A DNA stretch of 64,000 bases from Tessaracoccus massiliensis. Lineage in GTDB: Bacteria > Actinomycetota > Actinomycetes > Propionibacteriales > Propionibacteriaceae. The stretch covers positions 200,926-264,925 of the forward strand of contig NZ_LN623541.1 of the NCBI RefSeq assembly GCF_000826065.2. The letters run 5' to 3'. Positions 50,955-59,942 of the stretch are shown here, piece after piece; within the stretch, counting starts at the first letter, position 1, and every line of letters starts with the position of its first letter. A program made the position numbers and the translations under genes. The notes under the pieces are model-generated. The model was not told the origin of the DNA. It did no database searches and saw only the letters and a list, made by a program, of their open reading frames with translations.

Positions 50955-52225
50955 CGTTGACCAGCTCCCCCGAAGAGCCACAGCCGCTCGGGCGCGTCAT
51001 CGGGGCGGTGAAAGACTGGGTGAACCGCTGCGGCGAGATCTGGGTGGACGCGCAGGTGGTGGAGATCAAGCGCCGCAACGCGCCCACGCAGTTCATGACC
51101 TTCCGTGACCGGCGGGCCGATATGTCCTGCCAGGTCACCGCCTCCACCCTCGTGCTGGATGCCGCGGGCCCCATCCCTGAGGGGTCCAGCGTCGTCGCCC
51201 GGATCAAGCCCCGCGTCTGGGACCGCAACTCGTCGCTGAGTTACGAGTGCCTCGAGTTGCGCGTCGCGGGCGAAGGCAGGTTGCTGGCACGCCTCGAGCA
51301 GCTCAAGCGCAAGCTCCAGGCTGAGGGCCTGTTCGAACCCCACCACAAGAGGCGGCTCCCCATCCTTCCCCGCGTCATCGGCCTGGTGACGGGCAAGAAC
51401 TCCGACGCGGAGCGCGACGTGCTCACCAACGTGGAGCAACGCTGGCCCGGCGCCGTGATCCGCACCCGTCACGCGCTGGTGCAGGGTGCCAACTCCGCCG
51501 AATCCGTCATGACTGCGTTGGCTGCCCTCGAGGCGGATCCGGAGGTGGAGGTCATCATCATCGCGCGCGGCGGCGGCTCGCTCGAGGATCTGCTGAGCTT
51601 CTCCGACGAGGGGCTCGTCCGCGCAGTGCACGCCGCCCGCACACCGGTGATCACCGCCATCGGGCACGAACGCGACTTCCCGCTGGTGGACTTCGTGGCG
51701 GACGTGAGGGCCTCCACCCCCACAGACGCGGCCAAGCGGGTGGTGCCGGATCACGCCGCCGAGGTCGCCGGCGTCGAGCAGGCGGTGGCGCGGCTGCATC
51801 GCGCCATCGACGGCGTCCTCACCCGCCAGCAGCAATTCCTCGACGCCTACCGTTCCAGGCCCGTCATGGTGGACCCCACGAGCGCGTTCGCCGCCCACTA
51901 CGACAGGCTCTCGCTCCTTCGGCACAGGCTCGGCAACGCCATCGACAGGCGGCTGCGCGACGAGGAGTCTGACCTCCGCTCCGCCGTCAGCACCGTGCGC
52001 GCCCTCTCCCCCAAACGCACGCTTGAGCGTGGCTACGCGGTCCTCGTCGACGACGCGCACACCTCGGTCTCCAGCATCGCCGACACCACCGTCGGCGCCC
52101 GCATCCACGCCTACCTCGCCGATGGCCAGCTGAGCCTCGACGTGGCCACCATCACACAGAAGGCGCCGTCCGGCGCAGCGCCGCACAACGAACCCGGCAC
52201 CGAAGGGAACCCCACCGATGGCTGA
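50951..52225 (+). CDS. xseA: Exodeoxyribonuclease VII large subunit
   Basis: A 424-residue protein: N-terminal OB fold (LGRVIGAVKDWVNRCGEIWV), catalytic region LPRVIGLVTGKNSDAERDVL, IIARGGGSLEDLLSFSDEGL, TAIGHERDFPLVDFVADVRA and the long coiled-coil tail ending ALSPKRTLERGYAVL. With XseB it degrades single-stranded DNA from both ends. Its stop overlaps the xseB start. Confidence 0.95.
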   Translation: MTLTSSPEEPQPLGRVIGAVKDWVNRCGEIWVDAQVVEIKRRNAPTQFMTFRDRRADMSCQVTASTLVLDAAGPIPEGSSVVARIKPRVWDRNSSLSYECLELRVAGEGRLLARLEQLKRKLQAEGLFEPHHKRRLPILPRVIGLVTGKNSDAERDVLTNVEQRWPGAVIRTRHALVQGANSAESVMTALAALEADPEVEVIIIARGGGSLEDLLSFSDEGLVRAVHAARTPVITAIGHERDFPLVDFVADVRASTPTDAAKRVVPDHAAEVAGVEQAVARLHRAIDGVLTRQQQFLDAYRSRPVMVDPTSAFAAHYDRLSLLRHRLGNAIDRRLRDEESDLRSAVSTVRALSPKRTLERGYAVLVDDAHTSVSSIADTTVGARIHAYLADGQLSLDVATITQKAPSGAAPHNEPGTEGNPTDG

Positions 52226-52409
52226 CGAGAAACTGACCTACGAGGCCGCCCGCGACGAGTTGGTCGCCGTGGTGGGCAAGCTCGAGTCCGGCGGCGCATC
52301 GCTGGCGGATTCGATGGAGCTGTGGAAGCGTGGTGAGGAACTGGCGAAGATCTGCCAGGAGTTCCTCGACGGCGCCAAGGAGCAGGTGGCCAAGGCCCGC
52401 GAGGAGTAG
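52218..52409 (+). CDS. xseB: Exodeoxyribonuclease VII small subunit
   Basis: A 63-residue helical hairpin protein, LTYEAARDELVAVVGKLESG then SLADSMELWKRGEELAKICQ, the complete XseB pattern. It overlaps xseA by eight bases in another frame, the standard arrangement. Confidence 0.93.
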   Translation: MADEKLTYEAARDELVAVVGKLESGGASLADSMELWKRGEELAKICQEFLDGAKEQVAKAREE

Positions 52410-52415
52410 CCGCGG

Positions 52416-52973
52416 TCAGGCGCCGGCTTCCACCAGCGTCGAGGTGAAGGCCTCCAGCTCGGCGAAGTCGGTGTCTGCGGAAACCACCGTCGTGACATCG
52501 CCCTGCTCGTTGACGAGGCTGCGGGTGCGGCCGTCCGGGCTCTCGTAGCGGGTCCAGTCCCGGCCGGCCAGCTCAGCCGCCCCACCGTCGAGCTGTTTGC
52601 CTTCACGCGTGGCGCTGCGGATCAGTTCTGCGCCGGAAGCGTCGCGTTGCAGCACGCCGTAGTAGATCTCCTCGGGTGAGAGGTAGCCCACCTGCCAGGA
52701 GTTGCCGACGGCGGGCTCGGTGGTGATCCAGTGCTGGCCCTCCTGCGCCCAGGCGGCGCGCACGGGCAGCCAGCCCTCACCCGGCTCGCTGGCGATCAGC
52801 ACGGGAAACGGCGACTCCGCTTCAGCGCGGCTCAGGAACGGCCCCAGGTCGATGGCTTCGGCCTCGTCCTCCGGAGTGGAGGAGAACAGCCACACGATCA
52901 GCAGGATCGGGATGGCAATGACCGCCAGGGAGATGATCATGTCCCTCGAGCGGGCATTGGGGTTGCGAGCCAT
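52416..52973 (-). CDS. DUF4245-type membrane-anchored protein
   Basis: A 185-residue protein with one N-terminal membrane segment (DMIISLAVIAIPILLIVWLF) and an extracellular domain (VLIASEPGEGWLPVRAAWAQ to AFTSTLVEAGA). This matches actinobacterial DUF4245 proteins found beside exonuclease VII and prenyl-synthase genes; function unknown. ATG 52973 is preceded by a stretch of other-frame sequence and fits the usual short leader MARNPNARSRD. Confidence 0.82.
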   Translation of the reverse strand: MARNPNARSRDMIISLAVIAIPILLIVWLFSSTPEDEAEAIDLGPFLSRAEAESPFPVLIASEPGEGWLPVRAAWAQEGQHWITTEPAVGNSWQVGYLSPEEIYYGVLQRDASGAELIRSATREGKQLDGGAAELAGRDWTRYESPDGRTRSLVNEQGDVTTVVSADTDFAELEAFTSTLVEAGA

Positions 52974-52999
52974 GCGCGCCACCCTACCGACGGGTCGCC

Positions 53000-53800
53000 T
53001 CAGCGCCCGAATCGTCGCTCGCGCTGCGTGTAGGCGCGCAGCGCACGCACGAAGTCCACCCGGCGGAAGTCCGGCCAGAGCGCCTCGCAGAAGTAGTACT
53101 CGCTGTGCGCGGACTGCCACAGGAGGAAGCCGGAGAGCCGCTGCTCGCCCGAGGTGCGGATGATCAGATCCGGATCCGGCTGGCCCTTGGTGTAGAGATG
53201 CTCCGAGATCTCGTCGATCTCAAGCGTGCGGGCGACCTCGCCCAGTTGCGCCCCCACCTCCGCCTTCTCGGCGAGGAGAGACCGGACGGCGTCGCGCAAC
53301 TCGTGCCTGCCTCCGTAGGCCACGGCGACGTTGACCGCCATCCCCTCGATCCCCGCGGTGGCGTCCGACGATGCCCGCAGCGACGCGGCACGCTCGTCGT
53401 CGAGCAGATCGAGCGCGCCCACCACCTTCACGCGCCACCTCTGGCGCGCCGCGAGATCGGCGACGAGTTGGTCGATCACGTCGAGCAGCGGTCCGAGTTC
53501 GCCCTCATTCGCGCGGCTCAGGTTGTCCGTGCTGAGCACCCACAAGGTGATGACCTCAAGCTCCGCGTCCTCGCACCACTCGACGAACTCGATCAGCTTG
53601 GCCGCGCCCGCACGGTAGCCCGCCACCAGGGGCTGACCCGGGGCGTTCATCCGGGCCCAGCGGCGGTTTCCGTCGGCCAGCACCGCGACATGGTGCGGAA
53701 GGGAGCCCTTGTCGAGCTTGCCCAACACCGAACGCTCGTAGGTGGCGTAGAGCCATCTGGGCGGCCACAACCGATCGACGAGGCGGCTCACCCAGGACAT
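53000..53800 (-). CDS. uppS: Isoprenyl (Z-polyprenyl) diphosphate synthase
   Basis: A 266-residue cis-prenyltransferase: HHVAVLADGNRRWARMNAPG with the catalytic Asp near 40, VITLWVLSTDNLSRANEGE, VNVAVAYGGRHELRDAVRSL, and IIRTSGEQRLSGFLLWQSAH ending in the E-Y-Y-F-C-E substrate site. It makes the lipid carrier for cell-wall synthesis or, like the mycobacterial short-chain enzyme, Z,E-farnesyl diphosphate. The sequence does not decide chain length, so the symbol is the family name. Confidence 0.92.
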   Translation of the reverse strand: MSWVSRLVDRLWPPRWLYATYERSVLGKLDKGSLPHHVAVLADGNRRWARMNAPGQPLVAGYRAGAAKLIEFVEWCEDAELEVITLWVLSTDNLSRANEGELGPLLDVIDQLVADLAARQRWRVKVVGALDLLDDERAASLRASSDATAGIEGMAVNVAVAYGGRHELRDAVRSLLAEKAEVGAQLGEVARTLEIDEISEHLYTKGQPDPDLIIRTSGEQRLSGFLLWQSAHSEYYFCEALWPDFRRVDFVRALRAYTQRERRFGR

Positions 53801-54041
53801 AGGGGAAGCCTAGGGCATCGCCCCAACGCACCGGAGCAGCTTCCGGTACTCGGCGACCCAGGTCGAAGAAGTGCGGCACCAGGGTGGGACCCCATACATA
53901 TCTCTACCGGGGAAGGCCCCAGGTGTGGATTATCCACATCAACCCCCGGATTTGGTAGAGATATCTCTGACACCCCGGGTATCCGCTGACGCTGGCACAC
54001 AGAGACCTCGACTTGGGCATGTGGGCCTCGAAGCGGTAACC

Positions 54042-54068
54042 TACGGATGCGTAAGTTACGGAAGCGTA
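54042..54068 (+). promoter_or_regulatory. Palindromic operator before trhA
   Basis: TACGGATGCGTA (54042-54053) and TACGGAAGCGTA (54057-54068) are near-identical repeats spaced 15 bases. Together with flanking CC/GG they form a nested palindrome: CCTACG at the left, CGTAAGTTACG at the centre, CGTAGG at the right. It ends nine bases before the ATG. TACG(N)nCGTA sites of this kind bind TetR-family lipid regulators in actinobacteria, so membrane-lipid control is a reasonable guess. Confidence 0.7.
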
Positions 54069-54077
54069 GGTAAGAAT

Positions 54078-54800
54078 ATGACCAGGCCATCCAGTGCTGT
54101 GCCAGCGGCCGCAGAGCCGGCCTCGGCCGCTCAGCCCACCGCCGAAGCACCGATCCGGGAGCAGCCCGCCAACGCCCACAAGCCGAAGCTGCGCGGCTGG
54201 CTGCACCTGGGCATGTCGCCGATCATCTTCATCGTGGGCCTGGCGTTCACCACCTTCGCCCCAGACCTCACCAGCCGCATCGGCGCGGCCATCTACACGC
54301 TGGCCGCCGTGCAACTCTTCGGCACCAGCGCCGCCTACCACCGCGGCAACTGGTCGGACCGCGCCAACGCCATCTTCAGGCGCGTCGACCACTCCAACAT
54401 TTTCGTGTTCATCGCAGGCACCTACACGCCCCTCACGCTGACGATGCTGGAGGGCACCTCACGCTGGTCGTTGCTGATCCTCATCTGGTCCATCGCGGTC
54501 CTTGGAGTGGGCTTCCGCGTCCTCTGGCTGTCCGCCCCCAGGTGGCTCTACACCCTGCTCTACGTGGGCATGGGTTGGGCGGCTGTCGGCTGGCTGGGAC
54601 AGTTCTGGGCCACCGGAGGCCCCGCCGTCGTCCTGCTCATCATGGCCGGCGGCCTGGTCTACACCCTGGGTGCCGTGGCGTACGGCCTGAAGCGGCCCAA
54701 CTTCTCCCCCGTATGGTTCGGCTTCCACGAGGTGTTCCACGCCTGCACCATCATCGCGGCAGTGCTGCATGCCATCGCGATCGGCCTGGCCATCTTCTGA
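54078..54800 (+). CDS. PAQR/hemolysin III family membrane protein
   Basis: A 240-residue protein: Ala/Pro-rich N-terminus (about 45) and seven membrane helices. The family residues are present: YHRGNWSDRANAIFRRVDHS with NIFVFIAGTYTPL, and a C-terminal FHEVFHACTIIAAVLHAIAI whose two His bind metal. TrhA/YqfA proteins of this family set membrane energetics or fluidity; the old hemolysin name is not a proven role. Palindromic operator directly upstream. Confidence 0.9.
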   Translation: MTRPSSAVPAAAEPASAAQPTAEAPIREQPANAHKPKLRGWLHLGMSPIIFIVGLAFTTFAPDLTSRIGAAIYTLAAVQLFGTSAAYHRGNWSDRANAIFRRVDHSNIFVFIAGTYTPLTLTMLEGTSRWSLLILIWSIAVLGVGFRVLWLSAPRWLYTLLYVGMGWAAVGWLGQFWATGGPAVVLLIMAGGLVYTLGAVAYGLKRPNFSPVWFGFHEVFHACTIIAAVLHAIAIGLAIF

Positions 54801-54834
54801 CGCGTCGATGACCGCCACGGGTAGGGTCGCAACC

Positions 54835-55680
54835 ATGACTGAGCTCTTCCCGGAGAACTGGAACCACGCCCTCGTCGTCGTCGCGCATCCCGATGACCCG
54901 GAGTACGGGATGGCCGCCGCGGTGGCCAAATGGACCCGCGTCGGCAAGAAGGTCACCTACATCCTCGCCACCAGCGGTGAGGCCGGGATCGAGGGGATGG
55001 ACCCGGCCAAGGCGGGCCCCCTCCGCGAGGAGGAGCAGCGCCGGGCCGGCATCCAGGTGGGTGTCGATCAACTGGTGTGGCTGGGACTGCCCGACGGCAA
55101 GCTCTCCGAGACCACCAACCTTGCCGAGGCCATCCGCGCAGCTATCGACGCCCACCCGGCCGAGGTCGTCATCACCACCTACATGGGGCCGGAGTGCGCT
55201 CCGGACCTGCCCAACCAGCCGGACCACATCGCCGTCGGCGAGGCCACGCTCGAGGCGCTGAAGGGGCGCAGCCTGTGGCACTTCGAGAACGGCCCCGAGC
55301 CTACGCACCACGTCCTCGTGGAGGACGGTGACGTCCAGGCCGCCGTCCGCTCCTTCGCCGAGCACGACGTCTACCTCGCCGTGCTGGACCCTGAGACCCC
55401 GGTGAAGGCCCAGGCAAGGGCCCAGGTGTACAGCAGCATCGAGCGCAGCGACCGCGAGATCCGCGTCAACTTCCGCCTGCTCGGTCGCCCCTCACCTGCC
55501 CTCCGCGCCAACGCACAGACTCTCTCCGCCAACGCAGAATTCGCGGCGTCAGAGCTGGTTTTCGGCGCCTGCGATGTATCGCAGGCTCCGCGAATCAGCT
55601 CCGGCGCGGAGAACTGGACGTTGGCGCGGCGGCCGGACCGTTGGCGCGGAGGAACCGACGACGGGGCCCTGGCTAGGTGA
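54835..55680 (+). CDS. PIG-L family N-acetyl-sugar/thiol deacetylase
   Basis: A 281-residue zinc hydrolase. The zinc site VVVAHPDDPEYGMAAAV is near residue 13, followed by EAGIEGMDP, REEEQRRAGIQVGVDQLVW and the His in NQPDHIAVGEATLEAL. The family includes MshB/Mca and the bacillithiol/mycothiol deacetylases. The last 45 residues (RANAQTLSANAEFAASEL onward) are unlike the family and coincide with a palindromic repeat in the DNA, so the original stop was probably near LLGRPSP. ATG 54835. Confidence 0.86.
   Translation: MTELFPENWNHALVVVAHPDDPEYGMAAAVAKWTRVGKKVTYILATSGEAGIEGMDPAKAGPLREEEQRRAGIQVGVDQLVWLGLPDGKLSETTNLAEAIRAAIDAHPAEVVITTYMGPECAPDLPNQPDHIAVGEATLEALKGRSLWHFENGPEPTHHVLVEDGDVQAAVRSFAEHDVYLAVLDPETPVKAQARAQVYSSIERSDREIRVNFRLLGRPSPALRANAQTLSANAEFAASELVFGACDVSQAPRISSGAENWTLARRPDRWRGGTDDGALAR
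55567..55586. repeat. Palindrome within a repeat-derived 3' extension
   Basis: GCCTGCGAT GT ATCGCAGGC is a perfect 9-2-9 inverted repeat inside the last codons of the deacetylase gene. Around it, ATTCGCGG and CCGCGAAT, GAGCTG and CAGCTC, and CGCCAACG and CGTTGGCG also occur as inverted pairs, so the segment about 55505-55650 looks like a small inserted palindromic element. Confidence 0.6.
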
Positions 55681-55839
55681 CGAACAGGTGAACTCCACAC
55701 CACACCTTTGTGATTTGTGCCCCGATGAGGTCCCCTCCCGGGTTATCGTCGGGGCATGGAGATCCACTCCATCGCAGCCACACCGGTCCCCTGACCACAT
55801 ACGGGGGCAGGCCTGAGCGCGGCCCCCGCGAAAGGGAGC

Positions 55840-57189
55840 ATGATGCTCAACCTGTCAGATCAGCAGACTTCCCCCACCGCTGCCCACACCTCCACCACCA
55901 TCAGGACGTACGTCGTCGACACCTCCGTCCTCCTCTCTGATCCCAAGGCGATGCTCCGCTTCGCCGAGCACAACGTGGTGCTGCCCATCGTGGTGATCAC
56001 CGAGCTGGAGGCCAAGCGCCACCATCCCGAACTGGGCTACTTCGCCCGCTCGGCACTGAGGCTGCTCGACGACCTGCGCATGCAGCACGGCCGCCTCGAT
56101 ACTCCCCTCCAGACCAATGAGCAGGGCGGCAACCTGCGCGTGGAGCTCAACCACACTGACGACACCTCCCTGCCCGCTGGCTTCAGACTGGGCGATAACG
56201 ACACCCGCATCCTCGCCGTCGCGCTCAACTACGCCAACGAGGGCCACGATGTGGTGCTGGTCACCAAGGATCTACCGCTCCGGGTGAAGGCCGCGGCCGT
56301 GGGCCTGGCCGCCGAGGAGTACCGCAACGAGATGGCCATCCACACCGGCAACACCGGGATGGCCGAGATCGAGGTGACCTCCGACGAGGTGCATGCGCTC
56401 TACTCCGACGGCGCGCTCAGCACGGAGGCAGCTGACGGCGTCGTCACCCATTCCGGCGTCGTGGTCAACGCCCCCGGCTCATCGGCGCTGGCACGCAAGA
56501 CGGCCGACGGTGACCTGCGGCTGATCAGGAACGACCGGGAGGTCTTCGGCATCCGCGGCCGCTCCGCCGAACAGCGCGTGGCGCTGGAGCTGCTGATGGA
56601 CGATTCGATCGGCATCGTGTCGCTCGGCGGGCGAGCCGGCACCGGCAAGTCGGCCCTCGCCCTGTGCGCCGGCCTCGACGCGGTGCTGGAGCAGCGCAAG
56701 TACAACAAGGTGATGATCTTCCGCCCGCTCTACGCCGTGGGCGGGCAGGAACTCGGCTACCTCCCAGGCACCGCGGACGAAAAGATGGCCCCCTGGGGCC
56801 AGGCGGTGTTCGACACCCTCTCCGCCGTGACCAACAAGTACGTCATCGACGAACTGCTCGCCCAGGACATGATCGAGGTGCTCCCGCTGACCCACATCCG
56901 GGGCAGGTCGCTGCACGACGCGTTCATCATCGTCGACGAGGCCCAGTCCCTGGAACGCAACGTGCTGCTGACGGTGCTCTCCCGCGTGGGCCAGAACTCG
57001 CGTGTGGTCCTCACCCACGACGTCGGCCAGCGCGACAACCTCCGGGTGGGCCGCCACGACGGCGTCGTCGCGGTGATCGAGAAGCTGAAGGGCAACCCGC
57101 TGTTCGCCCACGTCACGTTGACCCGCTCCGAGCGCTCCCAGATCGCCGCATTGGTCACCGACCTGCTCGAGGTCGGCTCCCTCGCCTGA
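55840..57189 (+). CDS. PIN-PhoH protein (PhoH2-type RNase/helicase)
   Basis: A 449-residue protein. The N-terminal PIN domain ([50 protein letters not shown]) is an RNase fold. The C-terminal PhoH ATPase has [20 protein letters not shown] (Walker A), [19 protein letters not shown] and [20 protein letters not shown] (Walker B). PhoH2 proteins unwind and cut RNA. It is preceded by 150 bases with no gene recognised. ATG 55840 with GGGAGC upstream; ATG 55843 also possible. Confidence 0.93.
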   Translation: MMLNLSDQQTSPTAAHTSTTIRTYVVDTSVLLSDPKAMLRFAEHNVVLPIVVITELEAKRHHPELGYFARSALRLLDDLRMQHGRLDTPLQTNEQGGNLRVELNHTDDTSLPAGFRLGDNDTRILAVALNYANEGHDVVLVTKDLPLRVKAAAVGLAAEEYRNEMAIHTGNTGMAEIEVTSDEVHALYSDGALSTEAADGVVTHSGVVVNAPGSSALARKTADGDLRLIRNDREVFGIRGRSAEQRVALELLMDDSIGIVSLGGRAGTGKSALALCAGLDAVLEQRKYNKVMIFRPLYAVGGQELGYLPGTADEKMAPWGQAVFDTLSAVTNKYVIDELLAQDMIEVLPLTHIRGRSLHDAFIIVDEAQSLERNVLLTVLSRVGQNSRVVLTHDVGQRDNLRVGRHDGVVAVIEKLKGNPLFAHVTLTRSERSQIAALVTDLLEVGSLA

Positions 57190-57804
57190 CCTGGCCCCTG
57201 AGCGTCGCGCCCCGCGGCGACGCTTGCGCTGAGCACGTCCCCACGCGAAGCGCCGGACAGGTCGAAGTAAAGGGCCCGCAGTTTCTCTGCTGGCTCACCA
57301 CCGCCCGGGTCGCTGTGGGGAAGGGCTCAAACCCCGAGCTTGCTCACAGTTACTCCCGGCACCTGTGGTCGGCCTCAGCGTCAAGGAGTGGCCGGGGGCG
57401 GGGGGATGCAAGTACGCGCGCGAGCCCGGACCCCACCCAGGTAGTTGTTGCCCGACAACGCCGACCATCTTCGAAGCACCCCGCCACCGGACACGACGGC
57501 AACCGCAGTGCCAACGGTTTCGGCAACAACCCCACACCGCCCTGAGCGTGTGAAGCAGTGTCTGATGGGGGCCTGAGAAGGTGGGTCGGGCGTTGCCGAA
57601 GACGGTCACCCCAACCATGGCTCTCAGTGAGCACAGTGTGACCGCCTTCGGCATGGGCGGCGAAGGCCCCCATCAGAGACTGCGGCACCAAGCTGTGGCT
57701 GAGGTGCTAGACATGCTGCGGGGGCCCTTCGTCGTTCGCGCGGGCGCTCACGCTCAGGGACCGACGGCTGGGGCACCCTTCACGTCGGGCAAAGGCTGGC
57801 AGGC
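57190..57804. other. Repeat-rich intergenic region
   Basis: About 600 bases without a supported gene. It holds a diverged copy of the 43.3 kb dispersed repeat (57199-57281), a long imperfect hairpin (57556-57682) and an inverted copy of the dispersed repeat (57716-57751). Short open frames are present on both strands but lack ribosome sites and recognised folds. Confidence 0.6.
57556..57682. repeat. Large imperfect inverted repeat (MITE- or structured-RNA-like)
   Basis: CAGTGTCTGATGGGGGCC (57556-57573) pairs with GGCCCCCATCAGAGACTG (57665-57682) with one mismatch. Inside, TGCCGAAGACGGTCAC (57594-57609) pairs with GTGACCGCCTTCGGCA (57638-57653), again with one mismatch. The whole could fold into one 127-nt arm. 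No transposase or target duplication is evident. Confidence 0.65.
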
Positions 57805-57978
57805 ATGCGCCGCCTCGGCCTCATCGCCGTCCTGACGCTGACCGCATGCGCCCAGACTGAGCCGGCGCCGACGCCCGAGCCGACGCCGAGCGCAACCTCC
57901 AGCGCTGCCCCTTCCCTTTCGACACCAATCCCTACGCTGACGCCACGCCAACGCCGACTTCACAGGAGACCGCCGTGA
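57805..57978 (+). pseudogene. Lipoprotein N-terminus, frameshifted from the ankyrin gene
   Basis: A 57-residue frame: MRRLGLIAVLTLTACAQTEP is a signal peptide with lipobox LTAC, then a Pro/Thr linker. The frame turns to Arg-rich sequence and stops at 57976-57978. The +1 frame continues the linker as DTNPYADATPTPTSQETAV directly into the ankyrin protein. I infer one lipoprotein-ankyrin gene broken by a frameshift, although coupled re-initiation at GTG 57975 (GTGA) would also give two peptides. Confidence 0.6.
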
Positions 57979-58400
57979 CCATCACCACACCTGAGCCCGA
58001 GACCTTCCTCCAGGCGGCGACAGACGGCAACCTCGCCGTCGTCACCGGCTCCGTCGAGATGGCCGAAGTCCTTCTGGCCGGCGACCCGGACCAGACCAGG
58101 AAGAACCGCTACGGCGGGATCTCGATCATTCCTGCCGCTGAGCGCGGCCATGTCGAGTACGTGCGCTTCGCCGCCACGCTGCCGGGGATGGACGTCAACC
58201 ACGTCAACAATCTGGGCTGGACGGCATTGCTGGAGGCCGTGATCCTGGGCGACGGCGGCGCTGCACATCAGGAGATCGTGCAGATCCTGCTCGACGCAGG
58301 GGCCGATCCCAGCATCGCCGACAACGACGGCGTCACGGCCCTCGGGCATGCCCAGAGCCGGGGCTACGACGAGACGGCCGCGCTCCTGGGCGCCTCCTGA
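57975..58400 (+). CDS. Ankyrin-repeat protein (body of a frameshifted lipoprotein)
   Basis: A 141-residue protein with two to three ankyrin repeats: GWTALLEAVILGDGGAAHQE with IVQILLDAGADPSIADNDG, then VTALGHAQSRGYDETAALLG. The first repeat (FLQAATDGNLAVVTGSVEMA) is irregular and seems to carry a deletion. Upstream in-frame codons continue a lipoprotein linker without a start. If expressed from GTG 57975 the protein would be cytoplasmic. Relatives are lipoproteins thought to bind proteins at the envelope. Confidence 0.7.
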   Translation: MTITTPEPETFLQAATDGNLAVVTGSVEMAEVLLAGDPDQTRKNRYGGISIIPAAERGHVEYVRFAATLPGMDVNHVNNLGWTALLEAVILGDGGAAHQEIVQILLDAGADPSIADNDGVTALGHAQSRGYDETAALLGAS

Positions 58401-58451
58401 CCCCACCTCGCGCAAAACGCTCACTCTTTCCAGCTGGTTATAGCAAAACCC

Positions 58452-58484
58452 TTGACAGGTGTGCCGTAGGGCACGAAACTATCT
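58452..58484 (+). promoter_or_regulatory. Promoter and operator of the padR operon
   Basis: TTGACA (58452-58457) and AAACTATC-like -10 sequence 17-20 bases on. The spacer holds the dyad GTGCC GTAG GGCAC (58461-58474), placed to let a repressor block the promoter. The first gene downstream is padR, so autoregulation is likely. GGAGG for padR is at 58499-58503. Confidence 0.6.
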
Positions 58485-58506
58485 CCCGTTGGTACTAGGA
58501 GGAGCA

Positions 58507-59103
58507 ATGAGGCCCGACTATCCCCTGCTGGGGTTACTGGCGCGTAGGCCAGCCAGCGGATACGACATCGGTAAGTGGCTGCGCATCGACGGCCGCTTCC
58601 TCGGCCGCAAGCCCTCCATGACGCCCATCTACCGCTCCCTGGCGGATCTGCAGAAGAGGGGCTGGCTGAGCGTCACCGTCGATCAGCGCGACGCGGCCCC
58701 CGACGCGAAGGTGTACAGCCTCACCCCCGCCGGGAGACAGGCGCTGCTCGACTGGGCCGCCTCGCCCTACGAGCCCGCGGAACGTCCCATGGCGCCGGAT
58801 TTCACGGTGCGCCTGCAGTTCGCCGGGCAGTTGGGCCCCACCTACGCCCTGGAGATCGTCCGGACCGAACTCGAGTTCCGCCGTCGGCAGCGGCAGGCGG
58901 AGGACACCGCGCTCGCGAGCGAGAACGCCGATCCCATCCCGGAAATCGACCTGCAGTGGCTGCAGTATCTCGACGCGAAGGCGAAGGACCGCGGCTGGCA
59001 GACCACCTCATGGTTCATCGGCTGGCTGGAAACCACGGAGCGCGAACTGGAGCGACTTGTGCGCGCCACCAGTACCGCCAGCAGCAGGGAGGCAACCGCA
59101 TGA
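58507..59103 (+). CDS. PadR-family transcriptional regulator
   Basis: A 198-residue regulator. The N-terminal winged helix reads [38 protein letters not shown] and [20 protein letters not shown]. The C-terminal coiled helices ([38 protein letters not shown]) form the dimer. PadR proteins repress and release on a small ligand. AGGAGGAGC precedes ATG 58507. The stop overlaps the permease start, so it controls its own ABC-sulfatase operon. Confidence 0.9.
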   Translation: MRPDYPLLGLLARRPASGYDIGKWLRIDGRFLGRKPSMTPIYRSLADLQKRGWLSVTVDQRDAAPDAKVYSLTPAGRQALLDWAASPYEPAERPMAPDFTVRLQFAGQLGPTYALEIVRTELEFRRRQRQAEDTALASENADPIPEIDLQWLQYLDAKAKDRGWQTTSWFIGWLETTERELERLVRATSTASSREATA

Positions 59104-59942
59104 CCGACACTGATCCGGGCTACACGCCGAGCGTGTCCGGAGGACCACCGCCACCACCGGCCGCTGCGGCTAAGACCTCGGAGGCGAAGCTCAAGAAGGA
59201 GCGCAACCCGTGGGCGTGGCTCAGCGTGGTCTCGGTGCTCGGCGGCATCGCTCTGTGGTGGGTGGGTTCCCACTTCCAGACCACCCTCCCCTCTCCGGCT
59301 GAGGTCGCCGTCCGCGCCTGGGAACTCATCAGCGACGGCACACTCATCAAGGACATCGCCGCGTCGCTGCGCCGCGTGCTGCTGGGCTTCTTCATCGGCT
59401 CCGGCCTGGCCATCCCGCTGGGCTTCGCGATGGGCTGGTACAAGCCCGTGCGCGCCATCATCGAGCCGTGGACACAGTTCTTCCGCACCATCCCCCCGCT
59501 GGCGATCATTCCGCTGGCCATCGTGTTCCTCGGCATCGGCGAGGTACCGAAGGTCTTCGTCATCACGCTCGCCAGCTTCCTCGTCTCGATCATCGCCACG
59601 TTCCAGGGCGTGGTCAACGTCGACAAGACCATGATCAACGCGGGCCGGGTACTGGGTGCCGGAGACTGGACGATCTTCAGCCGCATCGCGGTGCCCGCGT
59701 CGCTCCCGTTCATCATGGTGGGTCTTCGACAGGGCCTCGGTTCCGCCTGGGCCACCCTGGTGGCCGCTGAACTGATCGCCGCCCAGGAGGGCGTCGGCTA
59801 CCGGATGCAGAACGCGCAGATCTACTACCAGATCTCCACGATCTTCGTCGGCCTGGTCACCATCGGCGTCTTCGGCCTGATCATGGACCGCATCATCCTC
59901 TGGTTCGACAACCGCCTCACCAGTTGGCAGGAGCGTCATTGA
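59100..59942 (+). CDS. ABC transporter permease, SsuC/TauC type
   Basis: A 280-residue permease with a Pro/Ala-rich N-terminus and six membrane helices. The EAA loop reads [20 protein letters not shown] with [12 protein letters not shown], typical of the sulfonate/nitrate/taurine group. PEP of the next genes indicates a three-part importer. Ligand unknown; the sulfatase neighbour suggests a sulfate ester or sulfonate. The ATG overlaps the padR stop, and its own stop overlaps the ATPase start. Confidence 0.9.
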   Translation: MTDTDPGYTPSVSGGPPPPPAAAAKTSEAKLKKERNPWAWLSVVSVLGGIALWWVGSHFQTTLPSPAEVAVRAWELISDGTLIKDIAASLRRVLLGFFIGSGLAIPLGFAMGWYKPVRAIIEPWTQFFRTIPPLAIIPLAIVFLGIGEVPKVFVITLASFLVSIIATFQGVVNVDKTMINAGRVLGAGDWTIFSRIAVPASLPFIMVGLRQGLGSAWATLVAAELIAAQEGVGYRMQNAQIYYQISTIFVGLVTIGVFGLIMDRIILWFDNRLTSWQERH

